Of a stretch of DNA of 64,000 nt, positions 12,894 through 24,361 are shown in pieces. The translations under genes and the position numbers were made by a program. Under the pieces are notes generated by a model, which saw nothing but the letters and a program-made list of their open reading frames with translations, was not told where the DNA came from and ran no database searches. This DNA is from Cryptomeria japonica (lineage: Eukaryota > Streptophyta > Pinopsida > Cupressales > Cupressaceae): NCBI RefSeq assembly GCF_030272615.1, contig NC_081412.1:696514083-696578082 (forward strand). Reading direction: 5' to 3'. Position 1 is the stretch's first letter. Every line of letters starts with the position of its first letter.

Positions 12894-15800
12894 TCAAAAG
12901 AGTCTAAATCTATTTTGCTTGTAATCCTGAAGTCTCTTGATGTGTTGCTGGTAATTTTCATCATCTATCTCTATCTTGGCCACCTCCATCCTTGTCATGT
13001 CAATGTCAAACCTTGACAGTGCATCCATATAGGACTCCAATTTCTTCAACATCTGCACTTCATTTGCAAAGATGTCTAACAAAATCGGGTCCAAGGCCAT
13101 CCTAATGTCTTCCATCCAATCCGATTTAGCCCTCAACACCTTTTTCCCTTCCAAACTGCTCCTTTCTTTATCAAACAGGACTAACATGTGACATGTAACC
13201 AAGCACCAAAATTTTGAGCTTGGCCCTTATTCTTCGTGTACATCTTGTGGATGATGAAGACTTATTTCATCACCTTAAACTCTAACCTGAATTATACCAT
13301 ATCATCATATAAAATGGGGAGGAAGGGGCTTAATCAGAGCAATCTCAAGCACTGCAATTACCTTGCTCATATGGGATAAAGAGTAGGCAAGGAACCTTTG
13401 CCATCTTAAGTGCTCTTCCATGAACCCTGATAATTCTTTATGCTCATCCCAAGTTGCATCTGCATCATCCAAGATTATGTTAAACCTTGACTCAAGCAAA
13501 GATTGAGTCATCTATATAATTGCTTACTTCTGCATCCTTGAAGCATCCATCTTCAACCTATCAATCTCATTGTTCATCCTTGACATGTCTATCCTAGCCT
13601 GAGCTAGGTCCCTTCCTTAGATGAATACTCTTTCAAAGCAGGAGGCTTGTATGTCGGCCTTGAATATAGTTATTCCTCCAATGACTTCACCCTTGTCCTT
13701 AGGATATGGACCTCTTCGTCAGCTTTCATTGCAACCTTATGGGCGAACTTTGCCACTTGCATGGTCATTCTTGTGGCCTATGTAGCAGTAGTATCAACCA
13801 CCCTCTTGACAAGTAAAATCTCAAATAGTTGATCCATTTCATGACTCAATGTTAGCCTCCTTGTAACTGGGTGCAAACACCATATAACTAGTTGATCCAA
13901 GTGGTTATCAAAGATAGCTCTGGAGAGCACCTTGTTCCTTTCCTCTGGATCCATGGTCTCTAAATCAATATCATGCCTTCTTCTCAAGGCATCAAATGCC
14001 ATTGCAAAGGAGATGTACCACCCCTCAATGAGAAGCATGCCACTCTTCTTCACAATCTGCCTTCCCATTTCAGGAGTCATGATAGCTAATTGTGATTTAA
14101 CATCCCTTAAAATCTCATCCGTCATCCTCTCTCAAGTTGTCAAGATTGATAAATCTCATTCTCTCCAGCTCATCTACCATGCTTCTTATCATGAATTGTT
14201 GAAACTCCTTTATATTTATGAACTCATCATCACCCATAAATTGTTCACAAGCATTTAATCTTATATCCTCGCTAAGATCTCCTCCAAGCATAAAAACATC
14301 AAGGGCACATTCCTGAGGGGGGTCCTGAATTGTAAAACCCAACTTGGTGTCAAACCTATGTGGAGGCAAGGGCGCCTCCCCTTGAAATTCAAAGTCCTCA
14401 TAGGACTAGAATGGAATGCCCCTACATGGAGATAATGTATATAGAGGAGTCACAACCCTAAAACTCTCTAGGATTTGATAAGGTTGCCCACTTGAAGAGG
14501 AGGAAACAACTATTGGTTTCTTCATTGCAGCTTCTGTGATCAATCTTGGTTGTGGAAGGAGCTCTTGGGATGATGGCAATGGTGTCTCGATAGTATCAGG
14601 AGTGGATGGTGGAGGGGAAGCATGACCAATTAGGGAACCAATAGAGTGAGGAGAACCAAGCTCTTCCTCTTCCTCTTGTAAAATTTGGGGCTCAACCACC
14701 AATCTAGGCCTCTCATGAGGAAAAGGAATTCTATCCACATTTGGATAAGCACTAGAAATAGCTCTCGTTCTTGCTTTAGGTATCATTAACATTTCCCATG
14801 CATGAGAGTAGAAGCTATATGCCCTTTTCTTCTTGTGTTAGTCATATTGTATCTTATACCATCTCTCCTTAATCTTTAGAACATCACTATAGTCTGCACC
14901 ATTTCAGATGAGGTCCTCCTCATCCTCCCATTTATGATGTTGGGGTTTAACCTTCCCAAGCCCTTGTATGAACCACTCAAAGTAATAGTATTTGTATTTG
15001 GCCTGGGAAAGATTATATCTATTCAACATTGAGTCCAAAATATCATAAGCCTTCATGTTTGTAAAGTGATACATCCCTACCACAACTTGTGATGGGAGCA
15101 ATGAGCCTTTTTAATGTGCTCCCCCAACCAAATACTTCTTTTCTTTGGCCAATTGATGCATAACCTCTAAAAAAATAACTTTATATTGCACAATAATAAG
15201 CAACATCCTAGGAGTAACAGGGCTACCAAAAACCCTAATGATAGTATGATCCTTAAAATAAAACCATGATCCCCAATTGTGGGTGATTCCCAATTAAGGT
15301 ACAAGGTCTTTGGGCCTTAAAAAGTTATTTACTTCCTTGCTCAAGCCCCATCTTAATTCCCCTTGGAGAATACTCAGGAGCTTTCTAACAAAATGATTTT
15401 CAAAAGTGAGATAACTAGACTCATTCATATACATATCCCAAATATAAGTCCACTCCTAGACTGGGAGTATCTCTCCTCCCAAGATAGAATTAACATGAAG
15501 GTCAAAATGCCACACCTTAAGGCCTTTGTACAAGAAAACATGCATTAACAGAGAATAGGACCTGAAAATCATTGACTTCCCCCTTTTGAATTCACAGAGG
15601 GCATTGTGGAGACCCTTAACCACCAAAGTAGCATAATCAAATGGCCTATTGATGCCTTTATTTTGGATGTCCATACACTACACCAACTTCCATTTGGGAA
15701 TCATGCTTCGGGCATCAACAACACATTCCTGGCACAAAGCATAATAGGTGTTCGTGAATTATCCAACAAATAGATTAGTGTGGTAGGGAGTAATCTCTTT

Positions 15801-16110
15801 TGAAGTTAATAGTCTTTGACCCCTTTTCAAGCCTGCAGGCCTGAATGATGCAACCTTATCCCTATACAAATTCTCATTATTCCTATACTTTCTCTTCAAT
15901 TCTTCCAGATTGATGGCCCAATCCAAATTAGGATCAAGCATGAACACCTCATCGATGACCTCCTTTGTAATAGTTGTCAATCTACCCCCTCCTTGGCTAC
16001 AATCTCCCTAGTGTCTAGCCTATAGTTATTGGCAATAGCTACAACCAATTCAATATTTACATAAACATTTGGAACTACCAACCTTGCAAGATTGCAATTC
16101 CACCATTATT
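12894..16110 (-). pseudogene. Long decayed ORF of element C, related to the unit A protein
   Basis: Read from 16110 down, most of the protein lies in one frame, with stops and about three frameshifts (near 15970 and near 14120, then back by 13511). The N-terminal part reads IELVVAIANNYR, TREIVAKEG, then TKEVIDEVFMLDP. Unit A has ELMIECARHYD, RLIVSKEG and SEEAISEGLHLPE at the matching place. A second match is FDYATLVVKGLHNAL with KSMIFRSYSLLMHVFLY, against IHWARIISHCLDVQL with KSFHMTSYVIYALIRS in A. A low-complexity Pro/Ser/Glu linker follows (about 14406-14792), then a helical C-terminal part. Function is unknown; no catalytic motif was seen. Confidence 0.7.
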
Positions 16111-17074
16111 AGAATTAGGGTTTACATAGATAGAATAAACACTAGCTAGGGTTTGAAAATAAAGCTTTGAATGAGCCTCTCTGCAACTCTAGATAATCAA
16201 ATTAAGTTATCAAACTAAAATTCACATAGCGAGAGCACAAGAATTAATATGACAAATGCAACCACAACTTGTGCGAAAAACCTTAGAACATAAACCCTGA
16301 CAATGGCGGAAACGAATTGCAAATAATGTACAGAGCGTTTTAGAACATGGCAAATGTGAAAAGAACCTAGAATGAAGATAATATAATAAAAAATTCTGAG
16401 TTGCAATAGGAAATTGAGCACATTTACTATAGGCATGTTTGTACGTTTGATGGCGGGGAGTAGTCGTTGAAATTTGTATTCGAACGTTGGGGTCCCAACT
16501 GCTAGAATTTGTGAAATGCGAATCTCACAAGCCCCATTGTCTTCTGCAAGAATACCTGTCACACATAAAGAGAGAATTGAACAACAAAGAGAATTGAAGA
16601 CAATTAACAATAATTGAATGTATTGCTTAATTACAATGAAGGATATGACATCCTTATAAAGAAATCTAACTCTAAAGATAGAAACCCTAAATGGTGGAGT
16701 TTACAAGATAGACTGAGAGTTAAAACAAAATACATGAATAAGTCATGTATACACAAATAGCATAATAGACTAATTAATGCATGAAACTCTCAAAAATCTA
16801 AACATAGTTTGTTTTTCCTAGTTTGCATTATGCATGGAGAAAATATTAATTAATTATTCGTAATTAATTAATTAACTAACTAATAAATGCCAATAATTAA
16901 TTACTAACTAAGGCATCGATTATTTAGTGAATTAATATAATTAAGTGAATAATTAATATATGAATTATTTATTCCAACACCAACAACAAATTCTTTGTCA
17001 GGCAACGACAAATGGGAGGTGAGCACATTGACATTTTTATTATTTTTTATTTTCTACCATTTATAAAGCTCTTT
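16111..17074. other. Element C leader region without genes
   Basis: Non-coding. Positions 16845-16975 are an AATTAATTA-rich tract. The rest shows nothing recognisable. Confidence 0.5.
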
Positions 17075-17640
17075 GAGACTACAGAGTTAGCTTCATTGAG
17101 CACCTTTGGCTAATCGCGCAATCGCGCGAAGATCTTGTTCATCGATCTCAAGGAAAGTAGCCACATGTTATCATACTCGAGAGGTGGGCAAAGTAGACCC
17201 ACTTCATCACCATGTTGTGTGGAATCCTTTATGTATTACACTCATTGGTCCATGTGTTATTTGTCATTCTTAGTGGGGCCTACATGCCACATCTGCATGT
17301 TGAGTTGCAAAGTTAGACCAGGTGAGCAACTTTAGTTAATCGTGCAACTGCGTGATGATCTGGTCCATTGGATACACAAGATATGGGTGTTCAATATTGT
17401 GGCTTATGAGGTGGATAGATTGGGTCCACATATATGATATGTCATATAGCCTTGAATGTGCCAAAATATTATTGGTCCACACGAGTGAAGTCAGACTTCA
17501 GTGGGGTCCATGTGCCATGTGTGTAGGCGGGGTTACAGAGTTAAGGTGAACGAGTATCTTGGACTAAGTGCACAATCACGCAGTGATCTCAGTCGTAGAT
17601 CTTAGAGAAGTTGCATGACAAGGTAAAAGAAGCTTAAAAC
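17075..17640. repeat. Tandem repeat of about 227 bp in element C
   Basis: The core TAATCGCGCAATCGCG at 17111 recurs in diverged form at 17337 (TAATCGTGCAACTGCG) and 17565 (TAAGTGCACAATCACG), giving spacings of 226 and 228 bp. Other shared blocks are ATTGGTCCA, AGTGGGG(C/T)C and GTTACAGAGTTA/CTACAGAGTTA. Confidence 0.75.
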
Positions 17641-17887
17641 CACAACAAATGGATGACTAACACACAAGGCCGATCACAATGATGGTAAGATAGGCTTAAG
17701 TTGTAACTTAGGTGACTGGAAACCAGCTACAAGGAGTCAATGGTGAATTAAAACAAAAAGAAAGGAACCTACAATAATCCCTAGGGTTTAGTGTTTAAGG
17801 CCTTTGGTTTTAAGCTTAATAGGACATAAAAACCTAAAGCCTGGTTATTTCAGCATACAAGATAGAAATTTTGGGCACATCCCAATA

Positions 17888-18801
17888 GATTGTTTTGCTA
17901 AGGAAGTTGTGATTACTAGTATGTTTGACAGTGTTTTTGTATGAAATGCATGCTTCACATTTCTCCGCATTATGGTTTCTAATGTTGTGGTTTTGGAGTT
18001 AAGTTGATAATGTCCTTAGCTTCATTCTATTTAGTTGACATGTGTTCTTGGGCTTCAGAAGCACAGTTTCAAAGTTTAATGGTGTTTACTCTAGGTTTGG
18101 CCGACCTTGGGTGTTTACACTTCATATTATTGCTTCGATGATTATAAATCATTGTATAATGTGTTTGATGTTCATTTTGATATCAGTTAAGATGTGTTGT
18201 GGTCCACTTTACATTCTTTTCCACCATGGGAATGTTTAGTGCTGACCTAATTTGAGTTATGCTCAGTTGAGATGCTTAGAAAACCTTGGGAGACTTTGCA
18301 TATGTGAGGATGATATAAATATGTGTTGTAAAAGAAAGTGGAATGCGATGAAGGTGTGTCAAAGAGGATCTATCTCCCTGATTATTTGATGACTAGTGTT
18401 TGAGTTAGTGAAAAGTGTTGAGCGGTGTGAACTTTCATGTGTTAGCTACTAGAAGCAGTAAGCCCTTTGGCAGTTAGTCTTTCTTTCTTTCCTTCTTTTG
18501 GGTAGTGAACCTTTCTTTATAAAAAAACACCTTAACCAGTATCACCCTAACATGTGTTTATATATTGAGAATAACATTCTGTGTGTGTTTTTTTTTCCTA
18601 ATAGGGTTTTCCATGTAAAATCTAGTGTTTCATTGTGTATGGTGTTCTCTGGTTTTCATGTTCTTTCATGCTTATATCTTTATGTGGATTAAGTGTTAAA
18701 GTTAAGTAGTTACGGATCTGATTTTAGGAAATAGATTTAAGATTTTATACAACTGATTCACCCCCCCTTCTTAGTTGTCTTGCACATTAGAATATTCAAC
18801 A
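17888..18801 (+). repeat. 3' LTR of the Copia element, second piece
   Basis: It resumes with GATTGTTTTGCTAAGG, matching 1329 onward, and ends ATTCAACA at 18801, followed by the TAGTA duplication. The stem-loop is at 18749-18778. Confidence 0.92.
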
Positions 18802-18806
18802 TAGTA

Positions 18807-20046
18807 AAGTGGTTAAATTAGGGTTTCATCAATTAAAATAGTAAAACCACCAATTACACAAGAACACCCTTACATTTAAAAGATGAATGCAAACCCAATA
18901 GACTTAGCCATAATTCAATTAGAGAAAAGACCTGAGATGTTGATTAGATTTACTTGAAATTAGATTTGAAGTTGTACGAGTTTCAGGGAAAATAATGAAG
19001 AATTGAAGCAAAATAGTGATAACCGAATGTTCCAGACTTCACATAGAGCCACAAAAAGAGATATGAGAAGGGAAAATGGATCAAAACTTGTAGCTAAATA
19101 TCCGAGCCAAATTGTTAGGACCAAGAGGGCAGGGCGACCTAGTCCTACAACTTCTGAACAAAAAAGTAGGGAGATGCATAAAATCCATTGTCAGAAGATC
19201 GGGCAAAATTCTCAGGACCAAGGCGGTGGGAGCTACTTGGTCATTTGCTTTTTGCTATTGTAAAATTTGAACCTCTTCATTATCGTTTCTTCTATTGGAA
19301 TCTTTGATTGCAACACCTGAATCAATTTCCTGCATACAAAGAGAGAGAAAAGGGTTGTGGATAGGGGTTTTCCTTAGGTCAAACCACAGTTTATGAATTA
19401 AATTTGAAATTGAAATGGAAATGGAATTGAATTGCAACAAAATAGTTCCCTTTTGAGGGAAAGGCTAGATCTAAATTTAAATGCTTGTAATTGAAGTTGA
19501 TACCTTGATGAAGCTTTCTTGAATCCTCATGCCAAGGGTTTAGAATGTTATGTAGAATTTATTCATGGAAGGTTGATCATGGATGCCATCTTGAATGATT
19601 GAACTTGACTTGATCTCTCCTTCAGTGCTCAATGAATGCTTGATTGCTTTCTCACTTAAATTGAATTTGCTAGAGTGTAAGCGAGAGAGATCCATCCATA
19701 TTAGGCTTCAAATGAGAGGGGTAGACCTCCTTCTATACTTAACTATCAAAAAATTATTTGAATTTTTGGACCAGGCCGACATGAAACCTAAATTTTTTCC
19801 CAATTGAAGTGACCAAATTTGGGTTCTGATTAGGAGGACTAGGGTAGTGGGGCAAGGCACCCCCAATGTCTTGGTCATGTTAATCAAGACTCAAATTATA
19901 AAATGGGTCAAAAAGGGAGTTGAAAATGCATATTTTTGGAAGGTGTGAGTAGAACCAAATTATAATTTAGGCACTAAAAGACAAAACACCAAGGTGAGGT
20001 CTAGGTGAGGGAGAAATTGTATGCGAATATAATTTACAACACTGCA
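18807..20046 (+). mobile_element. H-type LTR (copy H2), interrupted at its start by the Copia
   Basis: It matches 311-745 from 19652 onward and the solo LTR at 7709-8855 over most of its length. For example, GGATAGGGGTTTTCC lies about 700 bp from the end in both full copies. It ends ACTGCA at 20046. Its start probably lies at about 1079, left of the Copia insertion, but I could not fix it. Confidence 0.6.
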
Positions 20047-21511
20047 CTTTCCATCACTTGAGTTAATTATAAGCACCACAATATTTTTTTAATGAATGAT
20101 GGTATGGTATATAAATAGTTAAATTTTGTGAAATGTGATGGATTTATGTAATTGGTATCATATTGAATGTTCTTGTATAATAACATCATGTGCAACATTC
20201 AAACTAGACTTCTTGAAGCAATTCTTATAGTTGAAGACAAAATCTATGCAATTTCTATAATAAGGGGCATAACACATTCTAAACAAGTTAATGATGATTT
20301 ATTTATCCAAATTCGAAGGAAGAAGTCCTACTATTTGAAAACCTATTCAACACATGACCACCTACCTTAAACACTACTATTTAAGATTCTGTTGTGTCAT
20401 TGCAATATGGGTATTTATATTTTGAAAGTGGTTATGTTGTACAATCCTATTAGGACTCTAAAATTGTTTATGATTTTTGGAGTTATTAATAAGCCTCTAA
20501 CTAGATGAAAGGAATGCATGACAAATAACAATAGATTATATGGATTAAAATCCTTAGCCTCCCTTTGAGCCCTTTCTCTTGTTTAATTTTTTTGCCCCAA
20601 CTTATTGAAGGCCTTTCTTTTGCTTTCACCATGTGTCAGTAGGGCACATTTTTTAGATCGACACCCTTGCCTTAGCCTCACAAGCTCCACCAGGCCACCA
20701 CGTGTCCCTTCCCTGCATGCTCGCTCGGGCCCTTGAGCAAATTGAATCCTTTAGGCCGAGTCCCCCACATGTCACGTCGATGGGGTTTTCTTGAGGAAGG
20801 AAAGCAAGATGCACCAAAATGTTTTGCCAACTTGTCACGTGTCTCGCTCGCGAGTCTTTCAAGAGAACGGGAAATAAAGGTGAGAAGAGTCTCTGCCCTG
20901 TCGCCACGCGTACATACAACCAAACAATCAACCATGCATTGGCAAAAAAAATACTGATGAATCATCATGGCTCACAAATTATTCATAAGCATGATCTGGT
21001 ACCAAGCATCTACTTGGGAATTTATGCAGGTAGATACAAAGAGCTAGTCCGTTGGAGCAGATAGGATGAAGTGATGATCTAGGATGATAGGGTAATTCCT
21101 GTGAAGAAAATATGATGGCATCCTGAAGATGTATTGCCACATGGCCATAGGGGAATCTTTTTTATTTCCTTGGGTATTCTTTACTGCTTGACCCACCTTG
21201 GCTGCTTGCCTGTAGACCTACAACCAATCCAATCGACGAGTCTCCTTTGGAACCCTTGCCATCTCCTCTTCTTTTTCTTCTCTTGAGCTCACTTTCAAAC
21301 TTGTAAATGTGAAAATGAGCTCAAGTGAACCATTTTTTCCTATTTATAGCCCCATCTTGCTTAGTCTATTTTTTTCCATCAAGAGTTCGACTCAAACTTG
21401 TTTTCTTGTTAATCTCTCAAGGGGACATCCATCTCAAGTCCACCCTATCACTAGGGCATATTATGAGTATCCTTTTCATCTTTGAAACAACGCCATACAA
21501 AAAACATTATC
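20047..21511. other. Intergenic, probable 3' internal part of a Gypsy-like element
   Basis: There is no convincing gene. The block 20650-20930 is distinctly GC-richer than its surroundings and contains CACGTGTC twice, plus CACATGTCACG and GCCACGCG. The last few hundred bases lead into a polypurine tract and LTR, so part of this is likely untranslated retrotransposon sequence. Confidence 0.35.
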
Positions 21512-21527
21512 TCAAGGAGGGGCAAAA
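21512..21527 (+). other. Polypurine tract of Gypsy-like element
   Basis: AAGGAGGGGCAAAA immediately precedes TGTAGATATC. This tract plus TGTAGA start is the common arrangement at Gypsy-type 3' LTRs in plants. Confidence 0.5.
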
Positions 21528-23358
21528 TGTAGATATCTAAATTCGACTATGCTTTTTGTCGTGTAATTTTCATCATTATTTGTCTATCCATATTAATTAA
21601 ATAATAAGTTAATTTCCCTCTATTAATTAAATAATTTTTAAAATTATTCATTTAATTCATTATCCTTTTTCTATCTGCAATTAGTTAAATATTTTATATT
21701 TAATTAATTTTACCATTTTTATCCCAACATTAATTATGTAATTTATTATATAATTTTGCTCTCATAATCAAATATATATTTTTTAAACAATTAATTAGCT
21801 AATGTAGATGCTTAAATTTGATTAATTAATTTAATTGGATTTAATCTTTTTTGTCCGCATGTATTAATTAAATAATTAACATGATTAATTATTGCTTTTC
21901 CTCTTCTACTTAATTAATTAATGCTCCATGTGAACATTTAATTAATTAATCCCTTTTGCATTTCCTTTATTAAATAAGATAAGTATTTTATTTATCTTAT
22001 TTAATTCACATTCTTATTTTCTTCCAAACGTCTTTTATTTGAATTTAAATTCTTCAAATAATTTAATTGGAGCACATGGCTCCTAATCCTAACCTCTTAT
22101 CTAGCCTAACCCACCATCTAACCCAAGGGTTTTAACCAACTGTATCCTCTCAACCGACCTTATCCAAATCATGTGCACATTCCTTGTTTTAACAAATTTG
22201 AAAAAGAATCATTTTGTTTGGGTGTTTCTCTCCCAAACCGACATGCGGCTTACTTTCCACTTGTCATTTCTTGCCATGACACTTGCCCTCTTAGAGGACA
22301 CTTGTCACTCCTTGCATTGACAGTTGTCTTCAATGAAGACAAGTGACACTCTCTTAGGTCTTCTCTCATTTCCATCAATTCTTATTGAAGCTCTCCATTT
22401 TCCTTCCTTATCCATCCACTTTCATGCTATCGTAATGTCATAATGCCATTTTGTTTTCTCACATCAATCTATCTTGCATACATTTTAGCTTAGTTTTTGC
22501 ATATCCAATCATCATGGAGTGTTTTCAAGCATCTTTGGAGGCATAACATCGAGCACACATTCAAATCAAAAGACAATCAAATCACGGAGACTTAAGTTTG
22601 TGCTTTCTAATTGCATTTATAATTTGCATAATTTGGTTTCCTTTTTAACATCCTAATCATGTGTGTAGGTTTGATAATTGTGTAGTTCTAGGTTGTCACT
22701 TACATTTCAATCTTTTTATTTTGCATAATTTTCTACTCACAACTAACACTCCTCTCAAAATTAAATAAATCAAATAATTTATTTAAGTTTTTCACCTTAA
22801 ATAAATAAAAATAATGTTTTATTTATTTTCTCTATGCATTTTATACCCTTTCTCATCCTTCCACCCCATCAATCCATGTGCATTATAGGTCTTACCTTCT
22901 CTCAAATTTTCTCATTCGTTGATCTTGTCATATGATCTAGGTACCATTAATCAAATGTAATGCATGACATATAAATAAGACCTTCATTCACTCATTTTTC
23001 CCCTAAGGACTTTTGAGCACCTACATTATAATCAAATTATCACTCTCATTAATATTATCAATGAAGAGCTAACAACTATCAAGCATCCATTATCAATCAT
23101 CTATCCATCATTATCTTATCATTGTACAATCATGATTATTCTACTTTAAAAAGCAATTCACATATCAAGGCATTAAAGCAAATCTCAAGTAACAATGAGT
23201 GTCCTAAGGTCTTTGTGTTTGTATTATTTCTTATCATTTAATTCATGCATAGGTCTTAGGCTTCATTTTGTGATTGTATGGATTGTAAGTTTGGTTCTTG
23301 CATTGCATTGGTTTCCTTATTGTGATTCACATTTATGTAAATTCACCTTAATATAACA
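21528..23358 (+). mobile_element. Gypsy-like LTR
   Basis: It starts TGTAGATATC just after a purine tract. Its 5' part (about 21590-22060) is dense in TTAATTAA-type palindromes. At 22230-22340 the words CACTTGTC and GACAAGTG recur in both orientations. A TATA box (TATAAATA, about 22970) precedes the probable transcribed part. The end at about 23358 (ATATAACA) is approximate, and no target duplication could be matched. Confidence 0.5.
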
Positions 23359-24196
23359 ACAAAGAGAAAACAAAACAAAACATTGTTTGCTAATAACTAC
23401 ATGTTTTTTTTATTGGAGTAAGAAGAATTACATTAAAAGTTACACCGTGAGTTGCACAACACAACAAAGATTACATTTAAAATAACATATAAAGCATAAG
23501 TTGCACAAAAATAACAAAAACTAAACTAGATTATAATAGATAGCACAAAGTTGCCATTACAAACTTCAACATCTCCTACTACAATTGAAACTCCAAACAA
23601 GCTTTACATTAGCATAAATGTCCATCCAGTTCAAATATATAATATGTTTTTCAGATGTAAGATGGTATGCTAATATGCAAATCATTATAATGCCTCAATG
23701 TTGTTACTTTCAAACATTATTTGCTCTTCTATAATGTTTCTCTCAAAGAAGATCTCCTTTGTATATTTTTTATTTTATTAATAAATATATTTTTCCCATA
23801 CAATTTATATATGTTTTTCATCCTACATCCACTTACGACACCCATATTACTATTACTCTCTAATTCATCTAACCCACTTCAAATACAATTCCAATTACCA
23901 AACCACTAAAAACAACCAATTAAAATCTCTTACTTAACCTAAATTAACTTAGGAAAAAGATGAGTTTCCTTTCCAAGAAGGTCAAGGCCAAATACTTTTC
24001 CTCCAATCCAATCTTTAGAATCTCAACCCACCCATCACATTCCTTAAATTCCTCTCGGAAACACTACGAAAGTTGAGCATTACCGGTGGTTTATATACAA
24101 ATTTAAACGGACATGCTATAGCATATTCGACGCTCATAATTTGGGGCTAAGAATCATTTGTCCTTTCGAACTATGTTCACGTACCATACGAAATTC
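23359..24196. other. Intergenic, upstream of the ACBP gene
   Basis: AT-rich, with no ORF or repeat recognised. The last 150 bp become less AT-rich toward the promoter. Confidence 0.5.
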
Positions 24197-24203
24197 TATA
24201 AAT
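24197..24203 (+). promoter_or_regulatory. Probable TATA box of the ACBP gene
   Basis: TATAAAT lies about 160 bp before the start codon. Transcription would begin near 24230, leaving a short 5' leader of about 130 bases. Confidence 0.5.
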
Positions 24204-24361
24204 TCGTTCCCCGGGGCGGTGCTTTTTCATTTCGTTATTCCTGCAACAAAGGAGTGTTTTCTATCTGACCAGTGCGTGCGTTTTTGTTAATTTCTCGGGG
24301 AAATTTGGCTCAATTCAAGCCTCAAATTGTAACTAACTGAGGAGAGAAAAACGCCGAATCA

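Larger units (their letters stand above)
11487..17887 (-). mobile_element. Element C: 6.4-kb insertion with a long minus-strand ORF
   Basis: A perfect GATTG duplication (11482-11486 and 17888-17892) flanks the insertion. Excising it with one GATTG restores the LTR sequence seen at 1315-1345. On the plus strand it starts TGTTAG and ends CCAATA. The minus strand carries a decayed frame of about 1070 codons (12894-16110), preceded by a leader holding a tandem repeat of about 227 bp (17075-17640). A second CCAACA end lies at 16974-16979, inside an AATTAATTA-rich stretch. I found no reverse transcriptase, integrase or transposase. A non-autonomous LTR-type element is likely, although terminal direct repeats were not identified. 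Confidence 0.8.
1116..18801 (+). mobile_element. Full-length decayed Copia LTR retrotransposon, nested
   Basis: The element is bounded by a perfect TAGTA duplication (1111-1115 and 18802-18806). Its order is 5' LTR (1116-2312), primer-binding site (2315-2326), gag, protease, integrase, reverse transcriptase and RNase H, a polypurine tract (11247-11259), then the 3' LTR (11260-11486 plus 17888-18801). Integrase before reverse transcriptase is diagnostic of Copia. Three later insertions split it: 2656-6075, 7709-8855 and 11487-17887. Many stops and frameshifts make it inactive. The 5' LTR lacks a short segment that the 3' copy has near 11300, so the LTRs have diverged and the insertion is old. 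Confidence 0.92.

Noticed and set aside
18042-18692. Two plus-strand frames of 64-65 codons
   Set aside because: They are within the 3' LTR of the Copia; the 5' LTR copy does not keep them open.
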